NCBI RefSeq assembly: GCF_020103695.1
Contig: NZ_JAHXBF010000047.1
Coordinates: 1 to 64,000 of the forward strand
Length of the DNA stretch: 64,000 bases
Source: Hyalangium versicolor
GTDB taxonomy: Bacteria > Myxococcota > Myxococcia > Myxococcales > Myxococcaceae
Direction: 5' to 3'
A program made the translations under genes and the position numbers. Of this stretch, positions 19,409 to 27,826 are shown in pieces. The notes under the pieces are model-generated. The model saw nothing but the letters and a program-made list of their open reading frames with translations, searched no databases and had not been told where the DNA came from. Numbering within the stretch: position 1 is the first letter of the stretch; every line of letters begins with the position of its first letter.

Positions 19409-20131
19409 TCAGCGGCGTGCGGCGGTTCGCTTGCGCGCAGGAGCTGGAGCCGCCTTCTTGGCCTTGGCGGGAGCGGCTCGCTTGCGCGCAGGAGCCGGAG
19501 CCGCCTTCTTGGCCTTGGCGGGAGCTGCCTTCTCCTTCTTGGGCGGGGGCAGCTCCTTCTCGATCCACGCGTCGAAGGCGGTCGTCCCGAAGAAGTGCCC
19601 CTCGACGAGGTGATCGAGATACTTCGCGTCCGTCACCTCGACCAGGAGATCGAAGCGATGCATGCGCTTCCAAGCTCCCTCGAGAAAAGCACCGGAGCCC
19701 TTCTTCTCGAGGGGGGAGAGCTCCCGGCGGGCCTTCCAGAGCAACCCATCCTTGACGTTGTTGTATCGCTTGAGGAGCCGCGAACGCGACACGAACCGCG
19801 GCGTGTTCTCGGCGTGCCACGCCTCCTCGTAGCCAAGGCCCGGCAGATCGTCATCAAGGGAGAAGGGAGCATCGTCAACCTTCTTCGCCAATGCGAGGCG
19901 CTTCTTCGCCAACTCTCGCGGCAACCCTTTCGCCCAGTAGGGAGCGTCGCCGACGCGCCCCTTCGCATCGACAAGCAACATCAATGCAAAAGAGCGGCTC
20001 CAGGCATGGTCCTTCATTCCGCCGGCAAAGCCTGTCAGGCAATGCAGCGTGACGGACCGGTTCTTGATCTTCCCTACCTTGACATAGAAGGTATCTGTCG
20101 ACACACGATGCTCCAGCAGAGGACCGCCCAT
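19409..20131 (-). CDS. Hypothetical protein with basic Lys/Ala tail
   Basis: A 240-residue cytosolic protein. Residues 1-180 form an ordinary globular sequence (DDDLPGLGYEEAWHAENTPRFVSRSRLLKRYNN) that I cannot assign. Residues 185-240 are a histone-H1-like tail with two almost identical 17-residue units (AAPAKAKKAAPAPARKR), a feature often seen in myxobacterial and actinobacterial nucleic-acid-associated proteins. DNA or RNA contact by the tail is inferred. The gene is convergent with the GH2 gene. Confidence 0.7.
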   Translation of the reverse strand: MGGPLLEHRVSTDTFYVKVGKIKNRSVTLHCLTGFAGGMKDHAWSRSFALMLLVDAKGRVGDAPYWAKGLPRELAKKRLALAKKVDDAPFSLDDDLPGLGYEEAWHAENTPRFVSRSRLLKRYNNVKDGLLWKARRELSPLEKKGSGAFLEGAWKRMHRFDLLVEVTDAKYLDHLVEGHFFGTTAFDAWIEKELPPPKKEKAAPAKAKKAAPAPARKRAAPAKAKKAAPAPARKRTAARR

Positions 20132-20182
20132 CCTAGCCCGGCGTGCTGAAGCATCGTGCTCCTTTTTGGGGCGGGCCCCTGC

Positions 20183-20689
20183 TCACCGGCCCCCGATGTA
20201 ATCTCCCTTGCCCAGCTCCACGCCGTTGTGCCGCAGGATGGCGTAGGCCGTGGTGATGTGGAAATAGAAGTTGGGGAGCGCGAAGGAGAGCAGATAGTTC
20301 TGGCCCTGGAGCTTGAGCTCACCCGACCGCATGCTGAGGGTGATGGCACGATCCTCGGAGCCATCAACCTGCGCCGCCGTCACGCTCTGCAGGAAGGAGA
20401 CGGTCTTCGCGATGCGCTCCTTCAATTCCGGGAACGTGCTCTCGGTGTCAGCGAACTTGGGCGCCTCAATCCCCGCCAGGCGCGCCGTACAGCCCTTCGC
20501 ATGATCGGTCGTGGTCTGAATTTGGAAGGAGAGGGGAAGCATGTCAGGTGCCAGCCGGTCCCGGATCAGGACCGTTGGATCAATCTTCTTCGCCTCGGCG
20601 TACGCCGCGGCCTTGTCGAGAATCGCGGAGAGATTGCCCAGCATGCGGATGAAAACAGGGACGGAGGCCTGGTACATCGACAGGGACAT
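20183..20689 (-). CDS. DUF1993 family protein
   Basis: A 168-residue protein of the DUF1993 type (DinB-like helical fold), recognised from 'MYQASVPVFIRMLGNLSAILDKA' at the start, 'DRLAPDMLPLSFQIQTTTDHAKGCTARLAG' in the middle and 'NFYFHITTAYAILRHNGVELGKGDYIG' at the end. The start at 20689 has GGAG 8 nt upstream; an in-frame ATG at 20773 adds 28 residues foreign to the family. The function is unknown. Confidence 0.88.
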   Translation of the reverse strand: MSLSMYQASVPVFIRMLGNLSAILDKAAAYAEAKKIDPTVLIRDRLAPDMLPLSFQIQTTTDHAKGCTARLAGIEAPKFADTESTFPELKERIAKTVSFLQSVTAAQVDGSEDRAITLSMRSGELKLQGQNYLLSFALPNFYFHITTAYAILRHNGVELGKGDYIGGR

Positions 20690-20844
20690 GGTGCTTGCTC
20701 CAATGGGGGTGGGGTACAGGTCCGGCGCGCCATCATCTAGCGAGAACCGGAATGCGCGGCCATCCAAACTCACGGGCCCTCCGCGGGCAGGGTACGGGGC
20801 CCGGCTTCGTTGACAGCCCGTGGGCGCTCTGGCCTGCTGACTGC

Positions 20845-21690
20845 ATGGAACTCAGACCCATGGTTGGACGACTGCTCTCACACGTCGACCACTGGCCGGG
20901 CTGGAGCCGCATCACACCGCCGCTCGCTCGCGTCCCCTCCCCCGAAGAGCTGCGGGGCTTCGCCGCAGCGCAGCATCTGGCCGTCCGCTGCGCCCAGGAG
21001 ACCGAGAAGCAGCTGCGCACCGGCATCACCGAGCGCGAGTTGGCGGCCTGGATGCGCAAGTGGCTCGCGTCTCAGGGCGTCGAGCACTACTTCCATCGCC
21101 CCTTCGTCTGGTTCGGCCCGCGCACGCAATTCCGGCACTTCACGTCGCGGCTCGACCTCCGGGCCACGTCGCAGACCCTGGCCGAGAACGACGTCTACAT
21201 CTTCGACTTCGCGCCCGTCCTGAACGGCTATGCCTGCGACTTCAGCTACGCGGGCCAATGGGGCACCGTCCCCGGCTACGCGAGTGCCCGCTCGGTCCTG
21301 GATCGCCTCTACCGCGACATCCCCCAGTGGGTGTCATCCCTGGGATACCGCGCGGACCGCCTCTGGCAACGCGTGCACGAGGAGCTCTCGGCCCATTCCC
21401 TCTCGGGCGTCCACGAGACCTCGGCCTACTCGTTCCTCGGCCACCGGGTGCACCACGTCGCCTCGAGCCCCCTGGCGCGAGCCCTTGCCCGGCGTGGGGC
21501 CCAGACGCTCCTCGAGTTCGTGGCCCGCGGCGCCTCCGGCCAGACCCTGAGCCGCCATCACGAGGGCAACATGACCGGCCTGTGGGCCATCGAGCCGCAC
21601 CTGGGCTTCGACGGCCATGCCATCAAGTTCGAGGAACTCCTCCTCGTCACTCCCACGGGCGCCACCTGGCTCCGCGACGCAGCGGCCTGA
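20845..21690 (+). CDS. M24 family metallopeptidase (Xaa-Pro aminopeptidase-like)
   Basis: A 281-residue pita-bread-fold protein. All five expected metal ligands can be placed: Asp in IFDFAP, Asp in ACDFSY, His in FLGHRVHH, Glu in WAIEPHLG and Glu in IKFEELLLV. No N-terminal creatinase-like domain is present, so it resembles short M24 proteins. An ATG at 20860 is an alternative start. It is followed 30 nt later by the methyltransferase gene on the same strand, possibly co-transcribed. Confidence 0.85.
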   Translation: MELRPMVGRLLSHVDHWPGWSRITPPLARVPSPEELRGFAAAQHLAVRCAQETEKQLRTGITERELAAWMRKWLASQGVEHYFHRPFVWFGPRTQFRHFTSRLDLRATSQTLAENDVYIFDFAPVLNGYACDFSYAGQWGTVPGYASARSVLDRLYRDIPQWVSSLGYRADRLWQRVHEELSAHSLSGVHETSAYSFLGHRVHHVASSPLARALARRGAQTLLEFVARGASGQTLSRHHEGNMTGLWAIEPHLGFDGHAIKFEELLLVTPTGATWLRDAAA

Positions 21691-21720
21691 AGTCCGCGGG
21701 AGTGTATCCTCCTCCGCACG

Positions 21721-22581
21721 ATGACGCAGCCGCTCCCCCCAGCGGGCCAGCCCCCGGACACACGATGGCCCCTGGCCGTGACAACCTCTGATCGCTACGC
21801 GCCGGAACTCGCTCAGCGCGCCCGGCAGGCCGCGGCGGAGGTGGGGGTGCCCTATGTGGAGCGCACCCACAAGCAGTCGCTCGCGTCCATGCTGGCGGAC
21901 TTCGCCCACGCGTTCATCGTGATGGAGGCCGGCGCCGTCTCACTGGTGGATGATCAGGAATCGCTGCGTTTCTCTCCGGGCCTGGCGCACCTGCGGGTCA
22001 AGCAGCTGGATGCCGGGGTGCATGAGGACATGCTCCTGCGCATCAGCGGGCTGAGCGAGGGGGAACGCGTCCTGGACTGCACGTTGGGCCTGGGCGCCGA
22101 TGCGCAGGTGGCGGCACGCCTGGTCGGCCCTTCGGGGGCGCTCACCGGCCTGGAGAAGAGCCCTGCGCTCTACCTGCTCGCCCGATACGGGCTGGAGACA
22201 CTGCCGCGCCATCCCCTCGCATGCCCCATCCACGTGGTGTACGCCGACGCGAGCGAGTACCTGCGCACGCTTCCCAACGGGGCCTTCGACGTGGTGCTCT
22301 TCGACCCGATGTTCGGGCGACCTCGCAAGTCGTCCGCAGCCTTCCAGGCGCTGCGTCGCCACGCGGACTACGCCCCGCTGACACAAGAGATGGTCGCGGA
22401 GGCCCAACGTGTGGCACGCAGGGCCGTGGTGATCAAGGGCTCGCGCTACTCCAACGACATCAAGAAGTTGGGCCTCCGGACTGAACCCGCCCGCCCGAAT
22501 GCCACCGTGCTGTGGGCGAGGCTGCCGGGACTTGCCGTCGCTCTCCCCCCTCTCACCGAGGGCGGCGAGGCGCCGACGTGA
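21721..22581 (+). CDS. RsmJ-like SAM-dependent methyltransferase
   Basis: A 286-residue class I methyltransferase. The SAM-binding motif is VLDCTLGLGADAQVAARLVG (about 117-136), and the catalytic-region motif LFDPMFGRPRKSS (about 196-208) matches the DPMFP...KS hallmark of RsmJ/YhiQ, which methylates N2 of G1516 in 16S rRNA in E. coli. Here Pro of DPMFP is Gly, so the same target is likely but not assured. The N-terminal region (17-60, AVTTSDRYAPEL) also fits RsmJ relatives. Confidence 0.8.
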   Translation: MTQPLPPAGQPPDTRWPLAVTTSDRYAPELAQRARQAAAEVGVPYVERTHKQSLASMLADFAHAFIVMEAGAVSLVDDQESLRFSPGLAHLRVKQLDAGVHEDMLLRISGLSEGERVLDCTLGLGADAQVAARLVGPSGALTGLEKSPALYLLARYGLETLPRHPLACPIHVVYADASEYLRTLPNGAFDVVLFDPMFGRPRKSSAAFQALRRHADYAPLTQEMVAEAQRVARRAVVIKGSRYSNDIKKLGLRTEPARPNATVLWARLPGLAVALPPLTEGGEAPT

Positions 22582-22669
22582 GTCCACCTCGAGTCTCAGT
22601 CATTCACGGGGAGTGAGGCCCACGGGAGGCGTCTCGCGATCTGTCATGGGACCAGGATAGCGTAGCCAC

Positions 22670-23287
22670 ATGGCGAGTTCTCACACCGTCTCCCAGGGCG
22701 AATGCATGCGGACGATCGCCCGGCGCCATGGCTTTTCGGACGCCATGGCGATCTGGAATCACCCCAACAACGAGGGGCTCCGCAACCGCCGCAAGAGCCC
22801 GCACGTCCTCGCGCCGGGGGACGTCGTCTACATTCCGGACGCCAAGAAGAAGGTCGTCGAGTGCGCGACCGGCAAGTCCCACAAGTTCCGGGTCCGGCTG
22901 GCCAAGCGCGATGTGCACGTCGTCTTCGTGGACGCAGATGGCCAGCCGCTCGCGAACTCGCCCTATGTGCTGCGCGTGGGCAACATCGAGCGCAAGGGGC
23001 AAACCGGTGCGGACGGTGCCATCCACGAGAAAGGTTTCCACCCCCGCGAGGAACGGGCAGAGCTGGAACTGACGGAGTTGGGGATCACCCGCACGCTGCT
23101 GATCGGGCACCTGAATCCACACCACGAGGAGTCCGGATGGCGCCAGCGGCTGGCGAACCTGGGCTATGAGGCCAACGAGAGCGGGCTCGCGGACTTCGCG
23201 CGCGATCATGACTTCCCCGAAGACACAGAGGCAGAGGCGCTCCGCAACGCGCTGCACGAGCACAGCCACTCGCCCTCCCCGCGATAG
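22670..23287 (+). CDS. LysM domain protein
   Basis: A 205-residue protein whose first 50 residues are a LysM module (SHTVSQGECMRTIARRHGF ... APGDVVYIP) that binds peptidoglycan or chitin-like glycans. Residues 70-150 form a beta-rich domain (VVFVDADGQPLANSPYVLRVG) of the transthyretin/carboxypeptidase-regulatory look, followed by a charged helical tail. There is no signal peptide, which fits proteins loaded on a secretion apparatus or tail spike rather than Sec export. It ends 20 nt before the 1068-residue gene and probably forms an operon with it. Confidence 0.82.
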   Translation: MASSHTVSQGECMRTIARRHGFSDAMAIWNHPNNEGLRNRRKSPHVLAPGDVVYIPDAKKKVVECATGKSHKFRVRLAKRDVHVVFVDADGQPLANSPYVLRVGNIERKGQTGADGAIHEKGFHPREERAELELTELGITRTLLIGHLNPHHEESGWRQRLANLGYEANESGLADFARDHDFPEDTEAEALRNALHEHSHSPSPR

Positions 23288-23307
23288 CTTTCGAGAGAGG
23301 AACGGAG

Positions 23308-26300
23308 ATGCCTAGCTGCGAGGTCCTCGTCAACACCGAGGGCAGCACCCCCGGGCCACTTGCGTCGGCGTGGGTCTACATCCAAGAAGGCGGCACGACC
23401 ACCACCTACCGCACGGCGCCGAATGGCCGGCTGCGCAAGATGGCTCCCGGAGGCTCGGCAGCCGATGGGACGCGCCCCTGGAAGTTCGACACCAAGGCGG
23501 TGATCGACGTCCCCAAGACGGTGCGCATCTACACCAGCCGGGGGGCTCGCCCCATCCCCCAGAGCATTCTGGACAACACCATCTTCAACAACGCCCAGGC
23601 GTATGTGGAGCGCACCATCGCCCTGCCTCCGAGCACGGCTCCGGTCGCCATCGCTTCGACGGATCAGACGGTGGTGGCCATCAGCGTGGCCGAGGTCGCG
23701 GTGCCACCGGTCTCCGTGGCGTTGACGCTGCCCCGGGAGCTGTCGCTCTGTCCGGTCCTCTGGGACCACACACCCGAGGACGCCACCGACGACAACAAGG
23801 ACTACCTGCGAGCCGGCATCACCCAGGGGGCCACCACGCCCGCGGAAGATGCCGTGCCCGCGGCGCCTCCGGGGGCTGTCGTTGTCCACGAGCGCGGGGT
23901 GCGCATCCAGGGGACGGTGGGCAACAACGCCCAACACACTCGCATTCGCATGGTCGGTCCGGCGGGGACGGTACTGGGCCTGAGGACCTCGGCCACGGGC
24001 AGCCGCGTCGAGGAGCTCGTCGTGGCGACGACGGGGGCTGGCAGCGAACGCTCCTTTGAGGCCGACGTCTGGATCGATGATCCCACCCAGTCCTTCGGAC
24101 TCGTCCACGTGGTGGTCGACTCGAGCGATACCGCCGACTCGAGGCACTGGCTTGACTCGTTCACGGTGTTCCTGGTCGGGCTGCAGCTCGCCCTGGTGGA
24201 TGACGCGACGAACAACCTCAACGGCTCCTCGGCAGGGCAGATCTCCAACCAGGCCCAGGAGAAGATCGTCCTCGACTTCAAGAAGTCGCCGGTGCGCGAC
24301 GTCGCTTCGAGCAACCTCTTCCTGCATGCCTATAAGGTGAGGAATCAGGCCTCGAAGGCGATCAGCAACAAGACGAAGAACGTCGAGGCGGTCAAGACAG
24401 CCTTCTCCCGCCTGAAGACACCTCGGGACAATGCCGCCACGGCGCTGGCGACCGCGGTGGCGCAGACCTCGGCGGCGCAGGCCAAGGCGAAGCTCACGGT
24501 GGCCAAGACCAAGCTGACAGCCCTCAAGACCGCCGTGACCAATGCGGGGCTGACCGCCAAGATCACCGAGGCGCTCACGAACACTCCGGAGCGCGAAGTC
24601 ACGGCGGATCCGGCCTTCAACGTCGCCATGCAGGAGCTGGCCACTGCCTTCACCGCGATCAATACCCAGCTCTCACCTGCATGTACGGAAGCGGTGACGG
24701 CGCTGACGACGGCGTTGACGACAGCAGAACAGAAAATCGACGAGGCCCTGACCCAGGTCAACACCGAGCTCTCCGCGACGGCGCTCCCGGCGGCCAAGGC
24801 CGCGGCGAATGCGGCGCGAATGGCCGCCACGAACACGGCCACCGCGCAGTTCCAGGCCTTCGAGACGTCGCGAGCGGCGGGCCTGACGGCAGCGACCGCG
24901 GCGGGCAACCTCATGACGCCCACGACAGCGCCCACCAAGGTCGCCCTGCAACACGCCGACACGCGCAAAGAGGGGTTGCTCGACGAGGCAAAGCAAAAAG
25001 CCAACGCCGAGCTCACCAAGGAGCGGCGGGCGCGGCGCATGATCCGCTATGTGATTCGCGGAGACCAGAAGCGCAAGTTCAATGGGACCGGTCCCGAAGT
25101 GCCTCATCCGCAGATGCCGATGTTCATGGCGGAGCTGCATGTCTTTGGCGTGCAGAAAGCACCCATCGAGGAGTTGCTTCAGCGCCGGAAGAGGAGCGTT
25201 CCCGCGGTCTCGGGCCTGACGCAGTCCCTGCGCATGGAGATCGACTGGAGGTTCCGTCTCAAGTGGAAGGGCCCCGATGTCGATCCTCCGGTCTCCCCTC
25301 CCGACACGTTCCACGACGCGAACGCTGGGGGGTACTCGCTCAATCAGGAGTTCCGAGGTGTCTGGACGTCCACCAAGCTGCAAGCGGTCGCTCAGGGAGT
25401 GACGCTCACCATCGGCGATGACGACACGCTCACCCTCGAGAGCGACGCGGTGAAGGACGCCTTCACCCCGGTGCCTGTGAAGCTGCCGTTCCCAGTGGCG
25501 ACGAGGCGAACGCCGATCGTGGCCATCGCCAACCGCCAGCGTGCCTGGGGGCGAGCCCAGGGCGCCAAGAATGCGGCGGCCATGGTGGTGGAGTGGCAAG
25601 TGCCGGTGGTCGATTCCACGAGCCGCGAGATCCTGCGCGGAGGGGACGGGTTTCTCACGGTGGCAGCTCTCTCGATCGATGGGCAGCGCGTCGCTCGGGG
25701 CACCTCCGCCACCGTGGCCAGCGCGCAGTCGGATCTGCAGCTCGTGCCCTTCCGGGTATCGGGAGACAACGCCCCGGCCAACGCCATCAACGCGAACGAT
25801 CCCATGGGCCAGATGATCGAGACCGTGGTGGGAGAGACCTACGAGAAGCTTGCCGCGACTCATGTGGCGCGGAACATCGATGTCTCGGGCTGGAAGCTGG
25901 CCTATCGCCGCACCGTCGCGCACGAATCACGGGCCCGGCAGTTCAACGGCAGCACCTGGGCGGACTTCCGCCATTGGGAAGGGAACATGGTGTGGTCGTA
26001 CGGCCAGGAGAGGGGCATGCCCCTGCACGGCCATCCCCATGGCTACACGATGGCGCAGTGCGATCCGCATCCGAGCGACGACGCGATGTGGAGCTACATC
26101 GACGCCATCCGCGCGGGGATCAAGGTCATGTTCGACAAGGCGCTCGTCGCCAAGTCGGACCTGGAGAAGAAAGCCAACCAGGCCAACGCGGCCTATCAGG
26201 CCAAGGTGGCCGCCGGCACCGTCACGCCCCAGGATCAAGATCCGGCGGCGAGCCTGGATCTCACGATTGCCAAGCACCGCGAGGCCCTGCTGCGGGCCGC

Positions 26301-26514
26301 GGTGAAGCGCTACAACGGTGGAACGGAGTTCGTCTGGGGCCACCCGCACGGGTACGTGGCGCCAGCGCCTCCGGCCACCCCTGCCCCCATGAGCTGGGTG
26401 ATCAGCCCTTCCACGAAGAACGACTACCCGAACATGGCCCTGGGGACGAACGTCAACTACAGCCAGACCGAGCCGATCGAGTTCACTCAATTCGTCCTTC
26501 CAGCCACGCCCTGA
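23308..26514 (+). CDS. Putative secreted effector with lytic-transglycosylase-like C-terminus
   Basis: A 1068-residue protein with no signal peptide. Residues 1-330 hold beta-rich domains, including a Big/transthyretin-like opening (EVLVNTEGSTPGPLASAWVYI). Residues 345-590 are an Ala/Lys/Thr-rich long helix or coiled coil. Residues 590-860 are mixed alpha/beta with no family I recognise. The C-terminal 200 residues look like a lysozyme-superfamily transglycosylase: AHESRARQF (candidate catalytic Glu873), a GYTMAQC segment where these enzymes have GLMQ, MWSYIDAIRAGI where they have WNPxxNIxAG, and AVKRYNGG near the end. The RBS is GAGAGAGGAACGGAG just upstream. The LysM neighbour and lack of Sec signal suggest delivery by a contractile system. 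The assignment of enzyme fold is inference. Confidence 0.72.
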   Translation: MPSCEVLVNTEGSTPGPLASAWVYIQEGGTTTTYRTAPNGRLRKMAPGGSAADGTRPWKFDTKAVIDVPKTVRIYTSRGARPIPQSILDNTIFNNAQAYVERTIALPPSTAPVAIASTDQTVVAISVAEVAVPPVSVALTLPRELSLCPVLWDHTPEDATDDNKDYLRAGITQGATTPAEDAVPAAPPGAVVVHERGVRIQGTVGNNAQHTRIRMVGPAGTVLGLRTSATGSRVEELVVATTGAGSERSFEADVWIDDPTQSFGLVHVVVDSSDTADSRHWLDSFTVFLVGLQLALVDDATNNLNGSSAGQISNQAQEKIVLDFKKSPVRDVASSNLFLHAYKVRNQASKAISNKTKNVEAVKTAFSRLKTPRDNAATALATAVAQTSAAQAKAKLTVAKTKLTALKTAVTNAGLTAKITEALTNTPEREVTADPAFNVAMQELATAFTAINTQLSPACTEAVTALTTALTTAEQKIDEALTQVNTELSATALPAAKAAANAARMAATNTATAQFQAFETSRAAGLTAATAAGNLMTPTTAPTKVALQHADTRKEGLLDEAKQKANAELTKERRARRMIRYVIRGDQKRKFNGTGPEVPHPQMPMFMAELHVFGVQKAPIEELLQRRKRSVPAVSGLTQSLRMEIDWRFRLKWKGPDVDPPVSPPDTFHDANAGGYSLNQEFRGVWTSTKLQAVAQGVTLTIGDDDTLTLESDAVKDAFTPVPVKLPFPVATRRTPIVAIANRQRAWGRAQGAKNAAAMVVEWQVPVVDSTSREILRGGDGFLTVAALSIDGQRVARGTSATVASAQSDLQLVPFRVSGDNAPANAINANDPMGQMIETVVGETYEKLAATHVARNIDVSGWKLAYRRTVAHESRARQFNGSTWADFRHWEGNMVWSYGQERGMPLHGHPHGYTMAQCDPHPSDDAMWSYIDAIRAGIKVMFDKALVAKSDLEKKANQANAAYQAKVAAGTVTPQDQDPAASLDLTIAKHREALLRAAVKRYNGGTEFVWGHPHGYVAPAPPATPAPMSWVISPSTKNDYPNMALGTNVNYSQTEPIEFTQFVLPATP

Positions 26515-26517
26515 GCT

Positions 26518-27705
26518 TCAGCGCGGCTTTTGAGCCGCACGGGCGGAAGCCTCCTCGGAGGCGGAGGCAAGCCTCACCCGCTGACCGTCGAGGGCCAGCG
26601 CCAGGTGTGCATCCTGGGCCCTGGGGTCATCCGCATCGGCCCCATGGTGGAACTCGGCCGTTACCTCCAGCAGCAGCACGGTGAGCTTCCGGTTCTTGGA
26701 GGTCCACCACGCCTGCTGGAAGCTCACGCCATTGCCGCCAAACGGCCAGTACCGGGAGTTCAGCACGCAGAAGCCCTTGGGCGCCGGAGCCAGGAACGCC
26801 ACCACGGCGTCATTGCCCGTGAGTCCCACAGCTTCGACTTCCTTGCCCCCCACGGTGAGCAGCTTGCGAAAGGCCACCTGGCCCCGGCTGTCCTTGTCCC
26901 AAAATGAGTAGAGCTGGGAGGCCGCGTCACTCGGAATCCACTGGCCGGGTGAAAGGCTCGAATCCTCGCCCAGGGGATCTGATTCGAGCGAGCCCATCGG
27001 CTTGTTGCCGGTCTTGGGACAAGTGGGAGTGCCCTGTGCGGCGGCGGGAGTGCCCTTGGGAACGGGCCTTGGACTGAACTGGCCTGCAGCGTCGAGGAGC
27101 AACGGCTCGCCCGCCCCCAACAGTGCCAAGGTGCCGGGTTGCGGATCAAACGCCAGGCCCGTGCTGTTCGCCTCGAACGCCTTCCAGACGTGTTGGCCGT
27201 GGGTGCCCAGCACCAGCGCACGAACATTGGGGTGCTCCTCACCGGAGCGAGGGTTGGAGGCTTCGATGAGGAACATGCCGCACTGGCTGTCCTTGGAGCG
27301 CCACATGGAGACGAGCACGAGCCGGCCGAAGTGCTCGGAGGGGGAAGAAATCCAGGTGTTGAGTACACAGAAGCCTTCCTGGACCCGCTTCAGGAGCACC
27401 ACGGCCACTCGCGCGCCAGGGTCTTCGGACTCGATGAAGCCTCGGATCTCCAAGGCCTCCTTCGCCACGGTGAGCTGGTCCTTGAAGGCGGGATGAAACG
27501 TGGAGAGCGGATTCTCCGGCTGGCCCACCGTATCGAAGGCATCCGAGGCCACCCAGGCACCGGGCTTGAGTGCCGCAGGCACCTCCGAGAGGGGGGCCTC
27601 GGTCGTCTGAGGACAGGTGGGAGTTGCCAGGGCGGCGAGCGGAGCCAGAAGCCCCAAGGCGAGTACGAGGCGGGCGAGAAACGGCTTCATGGGGTATCGG
27701 CTCAT
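26518..27705 (-). CDS. Exported two-repeat protein, candidate immunity factor
   Basis: About 395 residues. A Sec signal peptide (KPFLARLVLALGLLAPLAALA) directs it to the periplasm or surface. The mature protein consists of two related halves, each starting TPTCP and each containing a 'KGFCVLN / EGFCVLN' motif followed by a W...SK strand, so it arose by internal duplication. It is convergent with the putative effector, with only 3 nt between stop codons. A periplasmic inhibitor of a peptidoglycan-cutting effector would have this location, but immunity genes usually share the effector's strand, so this is only a hypothesis. Start could also be the ATG at 27690; AGGAG lies very close to 27705. 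Confidence 0.65.
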   Translation of the reverse strand: MSRYPMKPFLARLVLALGLLAPLAALATPTCPQTTEAPLSEVPAALKPGAWVASDAFDTVGQPENPLSTFHPAFKDQLTVAKEALEIRGFIESEDPGARVAVVLLKRVQEGFCVLNTWISSPSEHFGRLVLVSMWRSKDSQCGMFLIEASNPRSGEEHPNVRALVLGTHGQHVWKAFEANSTGLAFDPQPGTLALLGAGEPLLLDAAGQFSPRPVPKGTPAAAQGTPTCPKTGNKPMGSLESDPLGEDSSLSPGQWIPSDAASQLYSFWDKDSRGQVAFRKLLTVGGKEVEAVGLTGNDAVVAFLAPAPKGFCVLNSRYWPFGGNGVSFQQAWWTSKNRKLTVLLLEVTAEFHHGADADDPRAQDAHLALALDGQRVRLASASEEASARAAQKPR

Positions 27706-27826
27706 GCTCCTGCCCGATGACTGGGCGGGGGCTCTTGGACTGCGGCGAACCCGCGCATTCTGGAGGGCAGGCGAGGCGGATGCAACGCAGGCGCTCACCA
27801 TCGCCGCCGTTCCCCAGAGGACGCGC

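Noticed and set aside
22670..26514. A complete type VI secretion cluster
   Set aside because: Only a LysM protein and a putative effector are seen; no VgrG, PAAR, Hcp or sheath genes are in the window.
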